64,000 nucleotides of DNA from Himantopus leucocephalus (lineage: Eukaryota; Chordata; Aves; Charadriiformes; Recurvirostridae): contig RSEF01000004.1 of the NCBI GenBank assembly GCA_003993805.1, positions 71,380,879 to 71,444,878 of the forward strand, given 5' to 3'. Of this stretch, positions 11,501 through 24,439 are shown one piece after another. Below the pieces are notes generated by a model, which did not search any database, had not been told where the DNA came from, and saw only the letters and a program-made list of their open reading frames with translations. Position 1 is the stretch's first letter. Each line of letters starts with the position of its first letter. The position numbers and the translations under genes are program-made.

Positions 11501-13449
11501 TACTCTACAAAAGCCAGGGAGGGAGCGGGTGCCAGCAAAACACGCTCTGGGAAGACAGCTCTGCCAAGCAAGCCTGTTAACAGGGTTTTGAGCAAACCAG
11601 AGCCCTGTTAGGATCAACGGTTTGATTCACAGGGATATATCCTATGCATATTCCTGCAAGTCATAGACTGCTATCTGTAGATCTTAACCCAGTAAGAAAG
11701 AGCGCAGCCTGCCAGGTTATCATATGCAGAAGAGCTATCTCACGGGGTTGTGCTGCTCAGGCACCAGGAAATAGCGAGGAGCCCACACCAAGCCAAGTGG
11801 GTTGGAACGTGCCGACAGCGCAAGTGCCAGACCTCTTAACAGAGGGAAATTCTGGGGAAGCTGAGGCTCTCCAACATAGTTTTCTTCCCCCCCTCCACCC
11901 CGCAACCCAGCGTTATTTTCAGTCTTCTCTGGCTCGGTTTCAGTAACTGGTTTTCATCCGGTTATTATTTCAACTGGGCCCAGGAGAACTTCTCAGGCAT
12001 TTTAGTCATTTCTAAGTCCCCTCTGAAGGCAATGCAGAACCGAAGCACCACAGGCGCAATACTGCCCAACGCCCCCGACTCAAAAGCTCTCCTGCAAGAG
12101 TCCCGCACCACAGGAGTTGGATCGGGCAGGGGAGGAGGTGGCTGCCAGTGGAAACGTGCTGGGTGTCAGCAAGCCAGTTCCCATCAGCGGGCTGAGGGAA
12201 AAGGGCTGACGCTGCCTCAACATTATCTCACTGATCAGCCAGGCCATGAGAGCAGCGGGCTGCGTGGGATTTACCAGCACACAGAGCTGAGGAAAATCAG
12301 ATCGTGCTTAGTCAACTCAGCAAGGAAACGGAGGAAGTTTGCAGGAGTGGAAGCCTTTTCTAAAATAGCATTAAAGCATTAAATATTAAAAATTGGAAAT
12401 GTCTATACATGATAGTGCTGGGGATTACACAGTAATCACTAAAAATATCTGTCTAAGCTCAACTTCACCCAGGACATGAAAATCCATCCTGGTCTGTGAT
12501 TTGTGCAGAACTGAAGCACTCACCCCTCTCAACGTCTTGTAGATTTGAGGTAGGCGTCTGTATGTTCTCACCACGCTACCTGTCACCAGTGCTCTCTTGC
12601 TGCCCTCCCCCAAGCCAAAAAAGAGAAGCCACGGTCTCTCTGTGGTCACACCAGTAAGGCCAGTGAAGTAAAAGTGACCTTGTAATTTTCTTCTGTTGTC
12701 ACCATGGAAAATATTAGTACCAGAATCGTGGCCACACTGAACCACTCCGCATTTCTGATTTCTCTTCTCTGAGTAGATAAGAATGACCTAGGGCCTCTTA
12801 GTGTGTTTTACATCAAAGACTGATGAAGAGTCCTGACAGCCTTGATGTCAGTGCTGTAAATAAACCATTAATCACACTGCCATTCCAGGGAACAACCTTC
12901 TCCCAGAGGGCATGAACCTTCTTCAGGTCACTAATATAAACCACATCTCCTCTAATCCGGTGGGGTGGTGGTAATGTCAGGGCTTTCAAGGTGGGCTGAC
13001 TCTGTGCTGGGGGGATACTCCATTACTCTCATTTTAATGCGTAGGTCATTGTTATGGTTCCAGTGGATTATAAATGGTCAATTAATGGAGAAGCAGTTAC
13101 AGTGAATTAAATAAAGTGCATTGCAGTTGGAGTTACAGAGAGAAGTAGAAAGAGCAGAAGTCTCAGTGTCCTGTTAAAACTTCTGCTTTGGAGTTGAGTA
13201 CTTCATAAAAACGTAATACAGAGGTGTAAGACAAACAATTGGTGCCCTGATCTGGCAAGCAACCAGAACAACGTGGTTCTAGTAGACACTGCAGAGCCTA
13301 ATGCTGTCAATACCAAAAATGTGTCTATTATTAAAGAAGAATCTGATTTTAAAATCAATGCCAGGCCACTGTCTTGTCAGCAGTATTCTGTGTCATGACA
13401 CACTGTGAATGCCTATAACTGACTCTTCATATAAGGTTGTCAGTGGAAA
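8533..13449. other. Non-coding stretch, with GC-rich part and possible regulatory blocks
   Basis: No gene was recognised. Unique, AT-moderate blocks at about 8740-9000, 10940-11230 and 13030-13130 contain ATTA cores and SOX-like ATTGTT motifs and may be conserved non-coding elements. The part at 9380-10120 is GC-rich with overlapping frames in several phases, the longest being 151 codons on minus (9603-10058). Its product has no domain and reads as composition-driven. A run of eight Gs lies at 9234-9241. Confidence 0.5.
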
Positions 13450-13575
13450 AAACATATTTTATATATATATATGAGCAAATATTATATGTATATAAGGTGT
13501 ATGTTACAGATATTTTATATAATACACACATTATATATATAATCTACTTACACATACATACGTATATATTTAAAT
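13450..13575. repeat. AT-rich microsatellite region, (AT)n and (TA)n
   Basis: Several interrupted blocks of alternating A and T, for example TATATATATATATG near 13461-13473 and further TATATA blocks to 13569. They are broken by short AC- and GTAT-containing interruptions. An old, degraded dinucleotide repeat that may be length-variable. Confidence 0.8.
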
Positions 13576-15859
13576 AACATATTAGGGTGATTTGGAAATA
13601 CAGCTAAACCCAAGGTCAGTCCAGCCTGCATTCTGTGGCTGGACTGTTCAGCCATCATGGGTGAACTGCAAGCAGAAATCTGGTTTTCTGACAGAGTAGC
13701 TTCTGCAATGGGAACTGCCTCATTAAGCACGGCCGTCTGCATCTCCCAGTGACAAAAGGGCATAGAAATGATGATACGAGGGAGCTGATTGCTGCCTCCC
13801 TGCATCAGAGACTCCTGGGGGCCGTCTGTGATTCCCAGAAATTATTCAAAGCAGCCCTATGTCAGGGAGCTCAGGGCTACTCTAAACTATGCTAATACAA
13901 TTTTTCATATGATAAATTATATATTTTAAAAAAAAAAAAAAAGTGATTCCGAGGGCATGCGAGCCAGCTGGCGCTGGCCATTTTCACACACTCCCTCCAC
14001 ACCGCAGCCTGGCACGGAGACTGCTAACACAGCTTTCTGTTACCAGAGGAAACCCCGACACTTTCCCTCTGGAGGCTGAGCCTAGGGTTTAAGGCTGCGC
14101 AGTGTGGTTTACGTAGTCAGTCCGGACAGCGTGGTTTCGAAACCATGCTCAGAAAACCTCCGGGGAGCAGAGAGGGCGGCGGGTGGCCGGGTGCTGCTGG
14201 GGCACATCGCAGCCCTCCTCCGGGAAGGGGCTCTGTGTTATGACCAGGAGGGGGTTCACATCACCCCCCCTGGCCTCCCCCGGCTCCACCAGCCGTGCTG
14301 GTTTTAGGACTCCCAAATGCAATGCAGTTATCTCACAACTTGACTTCTCTAATTACTTTAAAACCTGACACTTGCTAACCCATGCCGGCACTGACACGGA
14401 TCTGCACAAACTGGGCTACTGTCCAAGGGTCTGCCGCTCTGCTCTGGGTACCAGGAACCACAAAAGCCCACGGTCTCATCAGCTCCACAAATACAGCTAA
14501 TAAACTACTAACACCTTAGGCAACTAAATCACAGCTCTGCTGTGCCCCATCTGTTGAAAACACAGTCGGTGCCAGGACTAAGGCTCCGAACTTCCCCTGC
14601 TCGAGCTCTGGGTGATCCTCACTCGCCTTATAACAAAACAAACCAGGGTGTGGGGGGGGTGTGCGTGTTTGCACAAGCTGGGCTGCAAAAGCCTGCCTCC
14701 CTTGCCTCATGCCTTAACCAGGACCAGAAGACAAGATTGCTGACTTGGAATGGAGTTTCTTAAGAGAAAAATGAACTAAAGAAATGTTTTTCTACGCTGA
14801 AGCACAGGTTAGTTGTGGAGTCCAAAACGCTGCTATTTAAAAATGGTTTTTTGCAAACAAAGGGTCGTGAGTTTCCAAGCTGTCAAAAGAATTGCTCTCG
14901 CTATAACCGTACGTAGGTCAGCATTCAGTACTGTCCAACAGCAAGATTCATGAGCTGGGCCTCCCACAAGCATCCTTGGGGAGAGGAGCACAAGGTAAGC
15001 CGCCTTCCACTTCTGTCAACAGAAGCTCAGCTGCGTTTTTCTAAACCTCATGCCATGGTCTGCATACTTAGTTTTTCAATACAATATTTATTTCAATTTT
15101 AAATTGTAACTTTCTTTAAAATACTACTTCAAGGCTTTTCCACGTACCTCCAGCATAATCTTCTGAACTTGAACTCAATTTACAGACCTGAACCCCACTT
15201 TCGAAACAATTATTTTTTAGAACTCATATTTATTACTTTGGTGCTTTTAAAGTACCAACAGTAAGATAAAGGTATAAAGTCTTGGATTTTGCCTTTTAGT
15301 AGTTTCTTAAGGAATATTTGTTTTGAAAAGTGTAGTCCATAAAATAAAGACAGACTGTATTTAAAACATGTTGCTTCTAATCAGGGAGACTTCAGAACTG
15401 AATTTATTCTAAATAAATATACCTGATTGAGGTTCCAAATATACAGATTTAAAGCTATTCTGACAGCCTGGGACAATAAAAGAATATTAGCTCTATTACC
15501 ATCTACATTTGACAGAAAGAAAGTTTCAAACAGTACCTGTAAGCTGGATGGAAGAAGATACCCACGAAGTCTTGAGAAAGAGAGATGGGCACACCTTAGT
15601 GCTTCTTCTGACCCGGACTGTGGTTTAGGTGGCCATTTCCAGAGTCACTGATGAACACTGCTGGTAAAAATGAACCCAGGAATTACACACATGGGCCATA
15701 CACAGGTGTCCTCAACCACCATCTGGGCTCACCGCATCTGTCTGTGCAGGCTTGCCGTGCTGTGTTTCCATCCACACTGCCTTGCTACCATTTCACAGGC
15801 CATACCACCACCCCTCCTAACATACCCACTCCCCCGCACCCTCTCACAGCCTTCCAGAA
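13576..15859. other. Non-coding stretch ending at a scaffold gap
   Basis: No gene was recognised. It contains an A15 tract, a 14-bp perfect palindrome at 14132-14145, a mildly GC-rich part at 14100-14290 and an AU-rich part at 15060-15425 resembling untranslated or intronic DNA. A donor-like CACAAG-GTAAGC lies at 14992-15002 but no convincing exon precedes it. Confidence 0.5.
13928..13942 (+). repeat. Poly(A) tract, A15
   Basis: Fifteen uninterrupted As. The upstream bases show no recognisable retroposed gene body and no flanking target duplication was seen, so it is listed as a homopolymer only. Confidence 0.9.
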
Positions 15860-15959
15860 NNNNNNNNNNNNNNNNNNNNNNNNNNNNNNNNNNNNNNNNN
15901 NNNNNNNNNNNNNNNNNNNNNNNNNNNNNNNNNNNNNNNNNNNNNNNNNNNNNNNNNNN
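15860..15959. other. Assembly gap, 100 Ns
   Basis: Exactly 100 Ns, the conventional placeholder for a scaffold gap of unknown size. Open frames that run through it are meaningless. Confidence 0.98.
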
Positions 15960-18900
15960 TGAACATATTTAAAATGAATCAAGCCGCTTTTTGCATCTAT
16001 TTCTGTAAGTGCTGCTGGCCGTTGCATTGCTGTAACACATCATCAAGGAAACGGCCAGCGGGAACGAGAGTTCTGCAGACTGACAAGACAAGCAACTTTT
16101 ATTAAATGCAAACTGTCAACTTTTGTACTTTAGATAAATGCTTTGATTTAGGAGGGTCAGAGACAGGCAGAAGGTGTCAGCAGACAAACTGGAAGGTCTC
16201 TGGGACTTTTCAAGAGATTTATAAGTTGACTTTTGTCTAACTGTTTGGTTTTTAAGCATTTTGGTTTCTTTGAGGTATTCAAACCCAAGTTGACATACCT
16301 TCTAATTTTGCTGTGTGCTGACTGTGCAAGTTTAATAAAAACACTGCAAGTTTTCACTGTTCTCAGTGATTTAGCAGGAAACCTCAATAATCCTATAGGT
16401 AAAATGACCCAGAAATAGCTTTTGATCTGCAGTCTACGTATGCATCATAAAAACACAGAAACAGAGTCAGCACCGACACTGTGACCGAGGCCTGGGTTTT
16501 TGAGTCACCGGGCTGCAGTTCATTTTGTGTGTAATGAAATTATCATTGCTCTTCTGCATCGATAGAGCAGTTGGATGAAACTCCTCCTGACCTGTGGGCT
16601 GCTGTTCTCTGCTCAAACCCATTTATACTCCATTGGCCCCTGGCAGCCCCGGGACTGGTTCTAGCTCCAGGGAGAGCAGGATTTTTCCTGTGGAAACAAA
16701 GCAGTCCTGGTTCTGTCACTTATACCAGGCACATGGTCAAATGATGGCTGCTGAGGGCAGGGCAGGGTGCGTGGGGTGGCAGCTGCTTTTGGGGGAGGTT
16801 GGAGGAGCTTCTGGCAGAAACATGAAGCAACTCTGTCCTCACTCAGTTTTGCCTGTCCTTCCTCCCGTTGCATCTCCTGTGCAAGGAGGTAGGTGCCAGG
16901 GTTCATCTTACCCTGCGGCAGGGAGAATCACCTCCCCTCGCACTGTTCAGAAGCCTTAGGGGGGTGTGGGAGCGCTGCTGCTCCTTGCAAACAGGAGCTG
17001 GTGGCCATAGCTCCCAATCTCCAGCCCTTCATGCGTTTCATGGAGGACCTAGTGGTAAGAAGAGAGCCCTGTTCCCTAGGACACCACCAACATCTCTGTT
17101 CTGGGCTCTGCATGTGTCCCCCTCGCTGCTGTTAGACCGCTTGTCACGGCAGAGCCATGGTGGAGTTTTCTTTTGAAAGTTCACTTTTAAAAACAGAAAC
17201 ATGGAAAGTAGTTCTTTGCTTTGACTTATTATGGAAAACACATGTGAGCAGAAGGTAGCAGGACCCACCTGCTAGAATATCCTGCCCAGTGCAATATCCT
17301 ATCCTTTGCTGTTGGAAATCATTTGAAAGAATATTTTCAACTTTTCCACCCTTGCTAGCCAGTTTAAAAAGGAGATTGCTAGTGGTGTTATAATAGCTGC
17401 TTACTTTTATTTGTGATAACTGCTGTTCTGTATGTGTTTTCCTGATGTTTTTGCAGAAGAGGTTTTTCCTTGACCCTCACACGCTTTGGGAAAAAGGTTT
17501 GCATTTTAGATTTTCATTTTAATTTTGTTGTTATGTGTTAAGAACAAAAATGAGACTATCGGCTCCCTGGAGGATGTTTAAGGTATGAGCTGTGAGCCAG
17601 ATGCAAGCCGTAAAACTCCACAGTTGAGACTCCTTGTAGGCAGCTGCAGTCACCTATCAATGGAGACTTCAGATCCTGGCGTGCATTGAAGCCAAGCCCC
17701 TGGGATCAAGGGAGAATATTTAATGCTCTGACACAGGACTACCTTGGGACACATTCTTGTCTTAAGAGCATAGATTTTGTTATCAATTTAATTTTATACA
17801 AATTAACTTTTTCCTTTGGGACTCCTGGCCAGGGGAAGAATTATATGAGATACTGTAGTCTTCTACACGTAAAATAATGATGAGAAAGAGAAGGTTTTCT
17901 TCAAATAAATGCAGCATAGAGATATTCATGAATATGTAGACTTACTAGCATTGTTGCTTTTCACCTTGCACGGACTAAAACTATGTTTTGTTACTGCATT
18001 AATCCCATCTTCCATGAAAGAGAGAAACCTGCTGCAATGTTGCTGGAGAATGCTTATCTGCCCAAGAACATCTAAACCACAGACAACTCCAGCAAGCTCC
18101 CCATTGCTGTGTTTTCACTGTTGGTTAAATGCCTTAAGTACCCAACTCTCTATCAGGCACAAGAAATAAAGTTCTTGTCCCGAAACACGAATCTAAACAA
18201 GGTAGTCCAAAAGTTCACACATATCATTAACTGTGTGACACACGCAGTAAAAGAATTATAATGTGGGTATGCTCACTACTTTCAACCAGTTTGATAGGCA
18301 GCCTCCCTACAGGTTACAGACAGCAAAGTCCAGAGACCTCAGGGTGCAGGAATTCATCACCACCCCAACCAGAGGCAGGTTATGTCTTATGTCTGCTCAG
18401 GAATGGATGAGCAGCAAGACGGAGCTGTGCTGAGCCTTCTTTTGTTTGAGGGTAGGTTTTTAAGAAAACAAGAACACAACGTAGCAGGAAATGTAAAGAA
18501 AAGCCCAGAGAAAGAGGCTGAAGTCACTCAAAGCCAAAAAAGCAGTGGTAAGACAGTTCTTAGTTTTTGGGTCAGGTGCTTGGTTAACAAAGTTTGGGCT
18601 GTTTTATCCCATGCGTGCCTGTGGGACTTCTGTACACGCTTTGCAAATAAAATGAACTGTAGCAAAGACATCTATGTCCATCATCGCCATTTTGCTGTGG
18701 ACCCATCCTACAATACACTGCATTTTTGGTTACCAACTCATGTTGAAAGTAACTCCACAATGCCAAAATACAAAATTAATTCATGATGGGCACAGTCTTG
18801 TCATAGCTACAGAGGTCTGCAATAACCACTAGATAAACTAAAAATGTATTTATTCATGCAGGTTACTTTCCTACGCATCACAGACATGTAAGTCATGACT

Positions 18901-20306
18901 TGCAGCCACAGTGTCATGACTTAAATTTTAAACTGAAGTACCAATGCCATCTCAGCTCATGGCTGCTTTTAAAGATTAGCAGCATTAAATAACACCTTAA
19001 TATATTCCATAAGCCATTTCAAAGCAATGTGCTATATGGAAACAGAATTGGATGGGTGTTGGGCTTCTGATTTGTTTAGGTGCTTTTCTTGAAAGTCTTG
19101 CCAACTGCCAGTATTGTGGACAAAAAACATTTCTGTGTTCTTTTGAATTTTGAGAGGCTCAACGCTGAAAACTGTTTAATTGCATTAGACAGATGATACC
19201 CAATGGATTCCATACATAAATCAGAGACAAAGACTTAAATGCAAAAATTAACAGATTTTGTTTAGATGGATGTGACTATGCTTGTGCTTACTACAAAAAG
19301 AGGGGTTTTTTTTTGCTTAAGTAATGTTATTTATTTGTACTGGCACAATGTGTTCAGTACAGGACCTGTCAGTGTGTCCGAGTCATCCGTTAACTTCATC
19401 CACTGTCTCAGATGTTTAGAGTTCCCTACCCTATATTGAGTGAAAAATGGACACCAAAGCCACAGGGTGACCTGAACTGACCTGACATTTGATTGCCTCC
19501 ATGCCAGTTCATGGGTGAGAGTTGGTGTTGACTTCCACAGTCTTCTGCACAGCTTGTAATTGATTTCCATTTGACCTGCAGTGTTTAATTTTGTTCACCA
19601 AGGAGCTTCTAGATCATCTTTGTTGTCTGCTTGTGAGCGGGTGAGATTAGCGCACCATATGCAGGTCTGGGCCCACGGGGGGTCACAGGCAGCTGTCACC
19701 TACAGAGGGACCACCAATGTCCATTTTGGATGCAGAAACAAATCTTTCATCCTTTAGCACATGGGCACCACCGTAAAATTTGAAAGGTTTTCCAGAAACT
19801 CTCAGCTTCATTTTAAATCAACATTTAGTGCCAAAGAAAAAAAAATAAAAATACAAAAAAACACAAAACACCTTCCTTATAAAAAAACAACAAATTTGTC
19901 TTAACTTTTTTATTCGACAAACATTTTTGCAAGTGCAGACACTACCGTTTTCAGAGAACAATCTGACAAGACTGTATGCTGGTGATGCCTCTGTTCTGGT
20001 GTCCGTATGTGTCCTTAAATAATGGCACAAATATAGTAATAACAACAGATATAATCACACCACTAATAGCTACCCTAGGAATAATAAATGTCTCAGCAAG
20101 TATAACAGCGCATTCCCGGGAGCCTGTTCTATCACCTGCGTTATTCTCCCCAGTGCATACTTGAAGGTTTATTCATATGTTCAAGGGAAATAATACCAAG
20201 GTGAAATCATTGCAGTCCATCAGGCAAAACAATGCTCAACTCTCCCAAAGATATGATAGCATCAGTAACCCAAAGCAAAACCTCTATACTCCAATTAAGA
20301 ACTCAC
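15960..20306. other. Non-coding stretch, no gene recognised
   Basis: No gene was recognised. The part at 16070-16420 is unique and AT-moderate and may be conserved non-coding DNA. The part at 16590-17110 is more GC-rich, with overlapping short frames and no domain. The 134-codon frame at 18382-18786 has no recognisable feature. An A-rich stretch lies at 19836-19890. Confidence 0.5.
19836..19890. repeat. A-rich low-complexity stretch
   Basis: Repeated A runs of 5 to 9 broken by single T, C or G bases. No unit length is clear. Listed as low complexity. Confidence 0.7.
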
Positions 20307-20368
20307 CTTTTTCTTCTTCCTTTGTCTAAACGCAAATGCATGATCATCTCTCATTTTGCTTAATCCTA
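20307..20368 (-). other. Candidate 62-bp exon on the minus strand
   Basis: On the minus strand a pyrimidine-rich acceptor (TATTTTTCTTTTAG) ends at 20369. The next 62 bases run to a consensus donor, AAAAAG-GTGAGT, at 20306-20301. One frame is open across it: two bases complete an incoming codon, then 20 codons end exactly at the donor (phase 0 out). The peptide ends in a basic run, Arg-Gln-Arg-Lys-Lys-Lys-Lys. I do not recognise it. The same frame stays open upstream into the presumed intron, giving a 41-codon frame, which weakens the case for a true exon boundary. A chance arrangement cannot be excluded. Confidence 0.2.
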
Positions 20369-23300
20369 CTAAAAGAAAAATAGTTCTGTTTCCAAACAAG
20401 TATTTCAAAGCTGTTTGCATCCAGCGGGAAGATGCAGTTACTGGACGGCGTGGAGCACCACCATTATTTACATGAAGGTGCTTCCTGTTAGCATGGTATT
20501 CTCTGTTCCTTGGCCTCGTATTTTGTTTGATGCATGTGGCTATGTGACTCTATAAACAGGAAACACACTTAAAAGTTCATCTAAATAAACCCTGGTGTGT
20601 ATAATTCCTTGCTAGGTTGATGAGGAAGAAGCTGGCCAACAGAAGAAAATTATTACATGCGAGACAGCAGTCCTTATGAAAGTAAAAATCTCTTTATATG
20701 TGAGACCTCCATAGTGACTAAAACCAACATAGCAGTAAAACACTGAACAAAAAAAATATCTAGACTTGGCTGTTACATATTCTTTCTCACAAGCAAAAGT
20801 ACACACATATATATTCAGTCCCCATGTTGCCCCAGGTGAAGGCAGAGGAGTTACAAAGAAGGGATTATCTCGCAATACATTTGCAATTAAGTGCTGTCCC
20901 ACCCTTGCTGTCTTTTCAGCTGGCTTTACCTCTCCTGTTGACTTTACACCCCTAAGAAGCCCAAAGCAGGCAGGGTGGTCAGGCAATGGGCAAGTCATAA
21001 GCAAACGCTAAAAAGTATCTAATTTAACACGGACAGTAAAGCTGCTGAAAATTTGTATCTGTTGTCAACTTTTTGTCCCTCTTCCAAAAACTCCCAGAGA
21101 CTTTTGCTCTCAGTATTAGGTTCTACTTTCTAACACAGAAATTGTTCAAATAAGCAATGTTATTTTACTTTAGTTCTCAGATGGGGCTTTATTTCATCCA
21201 GATGTTACTGCTCATACCCCTGTCTTCGTTTAGAGCAACACTTTGTACAATACCTAATCTTTAAGTCACTTTTATTTAATTCACCACTATATTTTTTAAA
21301 TGACTGTGTTTGACATAAACCACTGGCTGGTTTCACAACTGTGGTGTCTCCACCTTTGGCAAACTGTTCACTTATTTATTCCATCCTCTTTTAATGGAAT
21401 TGCTGGAACCACTTAAAATCCATTAATATACTACAAATTTCAAGCACAAATCATATTTGTGTGAACTAGTGCAGTTGGGAAGACTGAATAACTTCTTCAA
21501 AAGGAATCAAGTCCACTGTAAATGTGTAACTATAGTTTTCAAAAAGCTTAAAGATTTTGTGCAAATACTGGGAGTTAAATCCATGTTTTGCAATATTTAT
21601 CCACTTTTATTTATAGTTTTTTTTGAGGTTTTATTTTCTAACACATGCTATGGACTTTATGCATCTAATTTGTTGTTACTGTCAGCTACAAATGTGTCTA
21701 TACACACTATATTAAGCAATTATAATGGTTTTTGCATGTACGCATGCCTATATATTATTCCTATCCGTACCATATACTACAATATTCCTTGGGAACTAGA
21801 TGATCTGCTGGCTTATGCCCCTTATTGATTTCCATGCTGATGTGCCAGACAAGCACAGAGTTTCTTGATTCTAGCTTTAAACCAAAGAAAAACTAAATGG
21901 AATCACCTCATATCCACTGCTGAAAGTTCAGCTGTTCAAAATGAAATTGGCTTGAAAAAAAATCAGAGTTTTCAGTTAGTGCCTTCAAATGCATTTTTTG
22001 AAAAGTTAAACGATTTAAGGATGTAGGTTCTTGAATTAGAAAAAACAAATTAAAGTCATCAGGAAAGTTTGGACCAAAATACTTCGGAAGCTGATTTTAA
22101 ATTTATAAAAATTGTAACATAAGCATGCAAACAGGTCATAATCCTCAAAAATAACACAAGCACCTCAAGGAGAAAATAAATAGTTGGAAACCCTACTTAT
22201 ACACCAAAATCACAGCATAGTCTATACCTGTGTTAAGCAAGGGGGAACCCCTCAGTGTGGTACTAAGCGAACCGACCCGCTCCCCATCACCAGTATTGCA
22301 GCAGTCTCCTAATGCCTCCTACAGCTCTGGCCAAAATCTGACCCTGAGTGTATTAGAAGGGTTGTCCTGGAGCTTCTCCCAAATAGCCAAGACAGGAATT
22401 TATGCTGGTATTCTCAGTTCTCTCAGTCTTACTGCCGTTTTTTGAGGAGGTGAAGGAAACGGCGATATGGTCTGCCTCAGCCGTTTACCAACCCTGCATC
22501 TCTGAGACTTTCAATCCCATCTTAACAGCCGTACCACATTAGCACATCTTGCCACTCACCATTTTTCCCAAAGATAACAGCCGATACTGAAACTGAACAT
22601 GACGGCTGTAGCTACCTCAAACATGCACTTTGTCTTGCATGTTCCATTTCTTCCCTCCTTCCTCCCAACCCACAGGCTGCACAGCATTTTGCTTTTGAAA
22701 CATTTCCCTTGTGGTATCTCCTCTCACTTTCCCTCCATTTTCCCCCTTCTATTATGCCTCTTCCCTAGGAGAAAATGATTGGCTGGGAAGCTGCGTGCTT
22801 TTGGACTTCTGCTGGACAGAAGTCAATTGCTGCAGGTGTCCAAACTTGCCAAGAGCCTGATACTTCCTTAAAAACTAGGGTAGGGGAGCAGTTTCATATT
22901 TCTTCTTTTCTGCTGTTGCAATGGACACAGGCAAGTGGCCGTTTGCAACACAAAAGGGATCCAGAGAGCTCCCAGCATCTCTTGCTGCTCTTTGCTTTGT
23001 GCTAAGGAGCATTATTGCCCCAGACCACTCGAACCACCTTCAGCTACAGCACAAGGAGAGCATAACGTTACATTTTTCTCCCTCCAAGAGAAGCACAAGC
23101 TCCTTCTCGGAGCTTACCCCTGGCTCCTCTCAGCCATCCCTGCAGAGCCACGTCATGCAACTCTCGCATCCCATGGTGTACGAAGTCCATGTAGATATTT
23201 TCCTGTTTCAGTTAATTGCACCTCTCCACCTCTCCATTGGTCTTTGAGCTCCTTTCTCTCTTTGGAGGCTGAGGGGAGCAGAAAGAGGCTCAGGGTTCCC

Positions 23301-23476
23301 TTAAGAAGGATCCAGTTTCCAGAGAGGAATAGGATTATAAGCAGCATTCAGGCAACACGGTGTTAGGTGTCTGCTCTCAGGCCGGTGTGGAACAGAACCA
23401 ACAGCCCCAGCTTTGTCCCAGCAGCTTTATACTGCCTGGGCTTCTCCAGTGAGTTACTCCCGATTTACGCTGATAT
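20369..23476. other. Non-coding stretch, no gene recognised
   Basis: No gene was recognised. The frames at 21457-21828 (123 codons) and 22935-23366 (143 codons) have no domain, and the first is driven by AT-rich DNA. No transposon was recognised. Confidence 0.5.
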
Positions 23477-23505
23477 AAAAGAGAGAGAGAGAGAGGAAAA
23501 AGAGA
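23477..23505 (+). repeat. (GA)n microsatellite in a purine tract
   Basis: A 29-base all-purine run containing (GA)7 plus one base at 23481-23495. Probably polymorphic; purine tracts of this kind can also form triplex DNA. Confidence 0.9.
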
Positions 23506-24439
23506 TGTGCCAGGGCTACAATGTTTTGTAGCTGACAGGGCCAAGAAGCAAGAAGGAAGAAATCACTCAAAAATCTTTCTCGTACAAAATGCAGAGTAAG
23601 GCTGACTAAGAGGATTTGATGATACTGATTTGCTGGCAGGGAGAGAGATAAGTATGCACCAGCAGAAGCATCTATTCTCATAGCTGTTCTCACAGACAAG
23701 ATTCAGTCTTAACGATACTGGCCCAGGCCTTCACCAGTTTCGGTTTGTCCCATGTAACGGTCAGCTCATCTGTCAGAGAGTGGCAGGCAGTGTTATCATT
23801 ATCAAAAGAAAGAAAAACCAGCCAAGAATTCAAACAGAAAGATGTGATCTGCCATAATAAGAAAACAATTAATTTTTTCTTCTGACTTTTCCCAAAAATG
23901 TGAGGGCTGTGCTGCCTCCAAAAAAAAGATAAATCAGGCTCAAATCTGCATTATGTTAGCAGAAACCACCTGCAGTTAATTACAACTAGATAAAGCAATG
24001 ACTTGTCTTTTGGTCCAAATCTTCTGTCTTCGAAGCCCACGCCTGTTCCAAACCGCACAAAAGAAAGGTTTCAGCTCTAATTTATTCTGTGATAGGCAAT
24101 GGATGGCACTCACATGCTTCCACTCCTCACTTCTCTGCGCTCCAATAGCTACAGCGCCTGGTCCCACATGATTCGCTTTACCTCCGTGATTTAATTTGCT
24201 CGATGAATTTGAGTGGGGGTGAACTGCGTGACTAAATTAAAATGTTTCCCCCAGCAAATGATGTGTCAGGGCTCAGGTATCCATTTCTACTGGCAGTTGC
24301 TTTCATTCTGCAAGGGCTTTTTTCATGCAGGAAATACAATTTTTTAACCAAGGCAAGGAATACACTTCTTCCCTTGACCACCGGTGTCAGCATTAGATGC
24401 ATATTAAAGTCTGATAGGAGGCCAGACGACATATTTTCT

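Noticed and set aside
12425..12745. 106-codon minus frame that looks mildly protein-like
   Set aside because: No family recognised, mixed codon use, and no splice sites at sensible positions.
13800..13942. Processed pseudogene ending in the A15 tract
   Set aside because: No recognisable gene body upstream and no flanking direct repeats.
15651..16027. Open frames running through the N block
   Set aside because: They are open only because Ns cannot encode stops. The same applies at 35284-35540 and 46655-46897.
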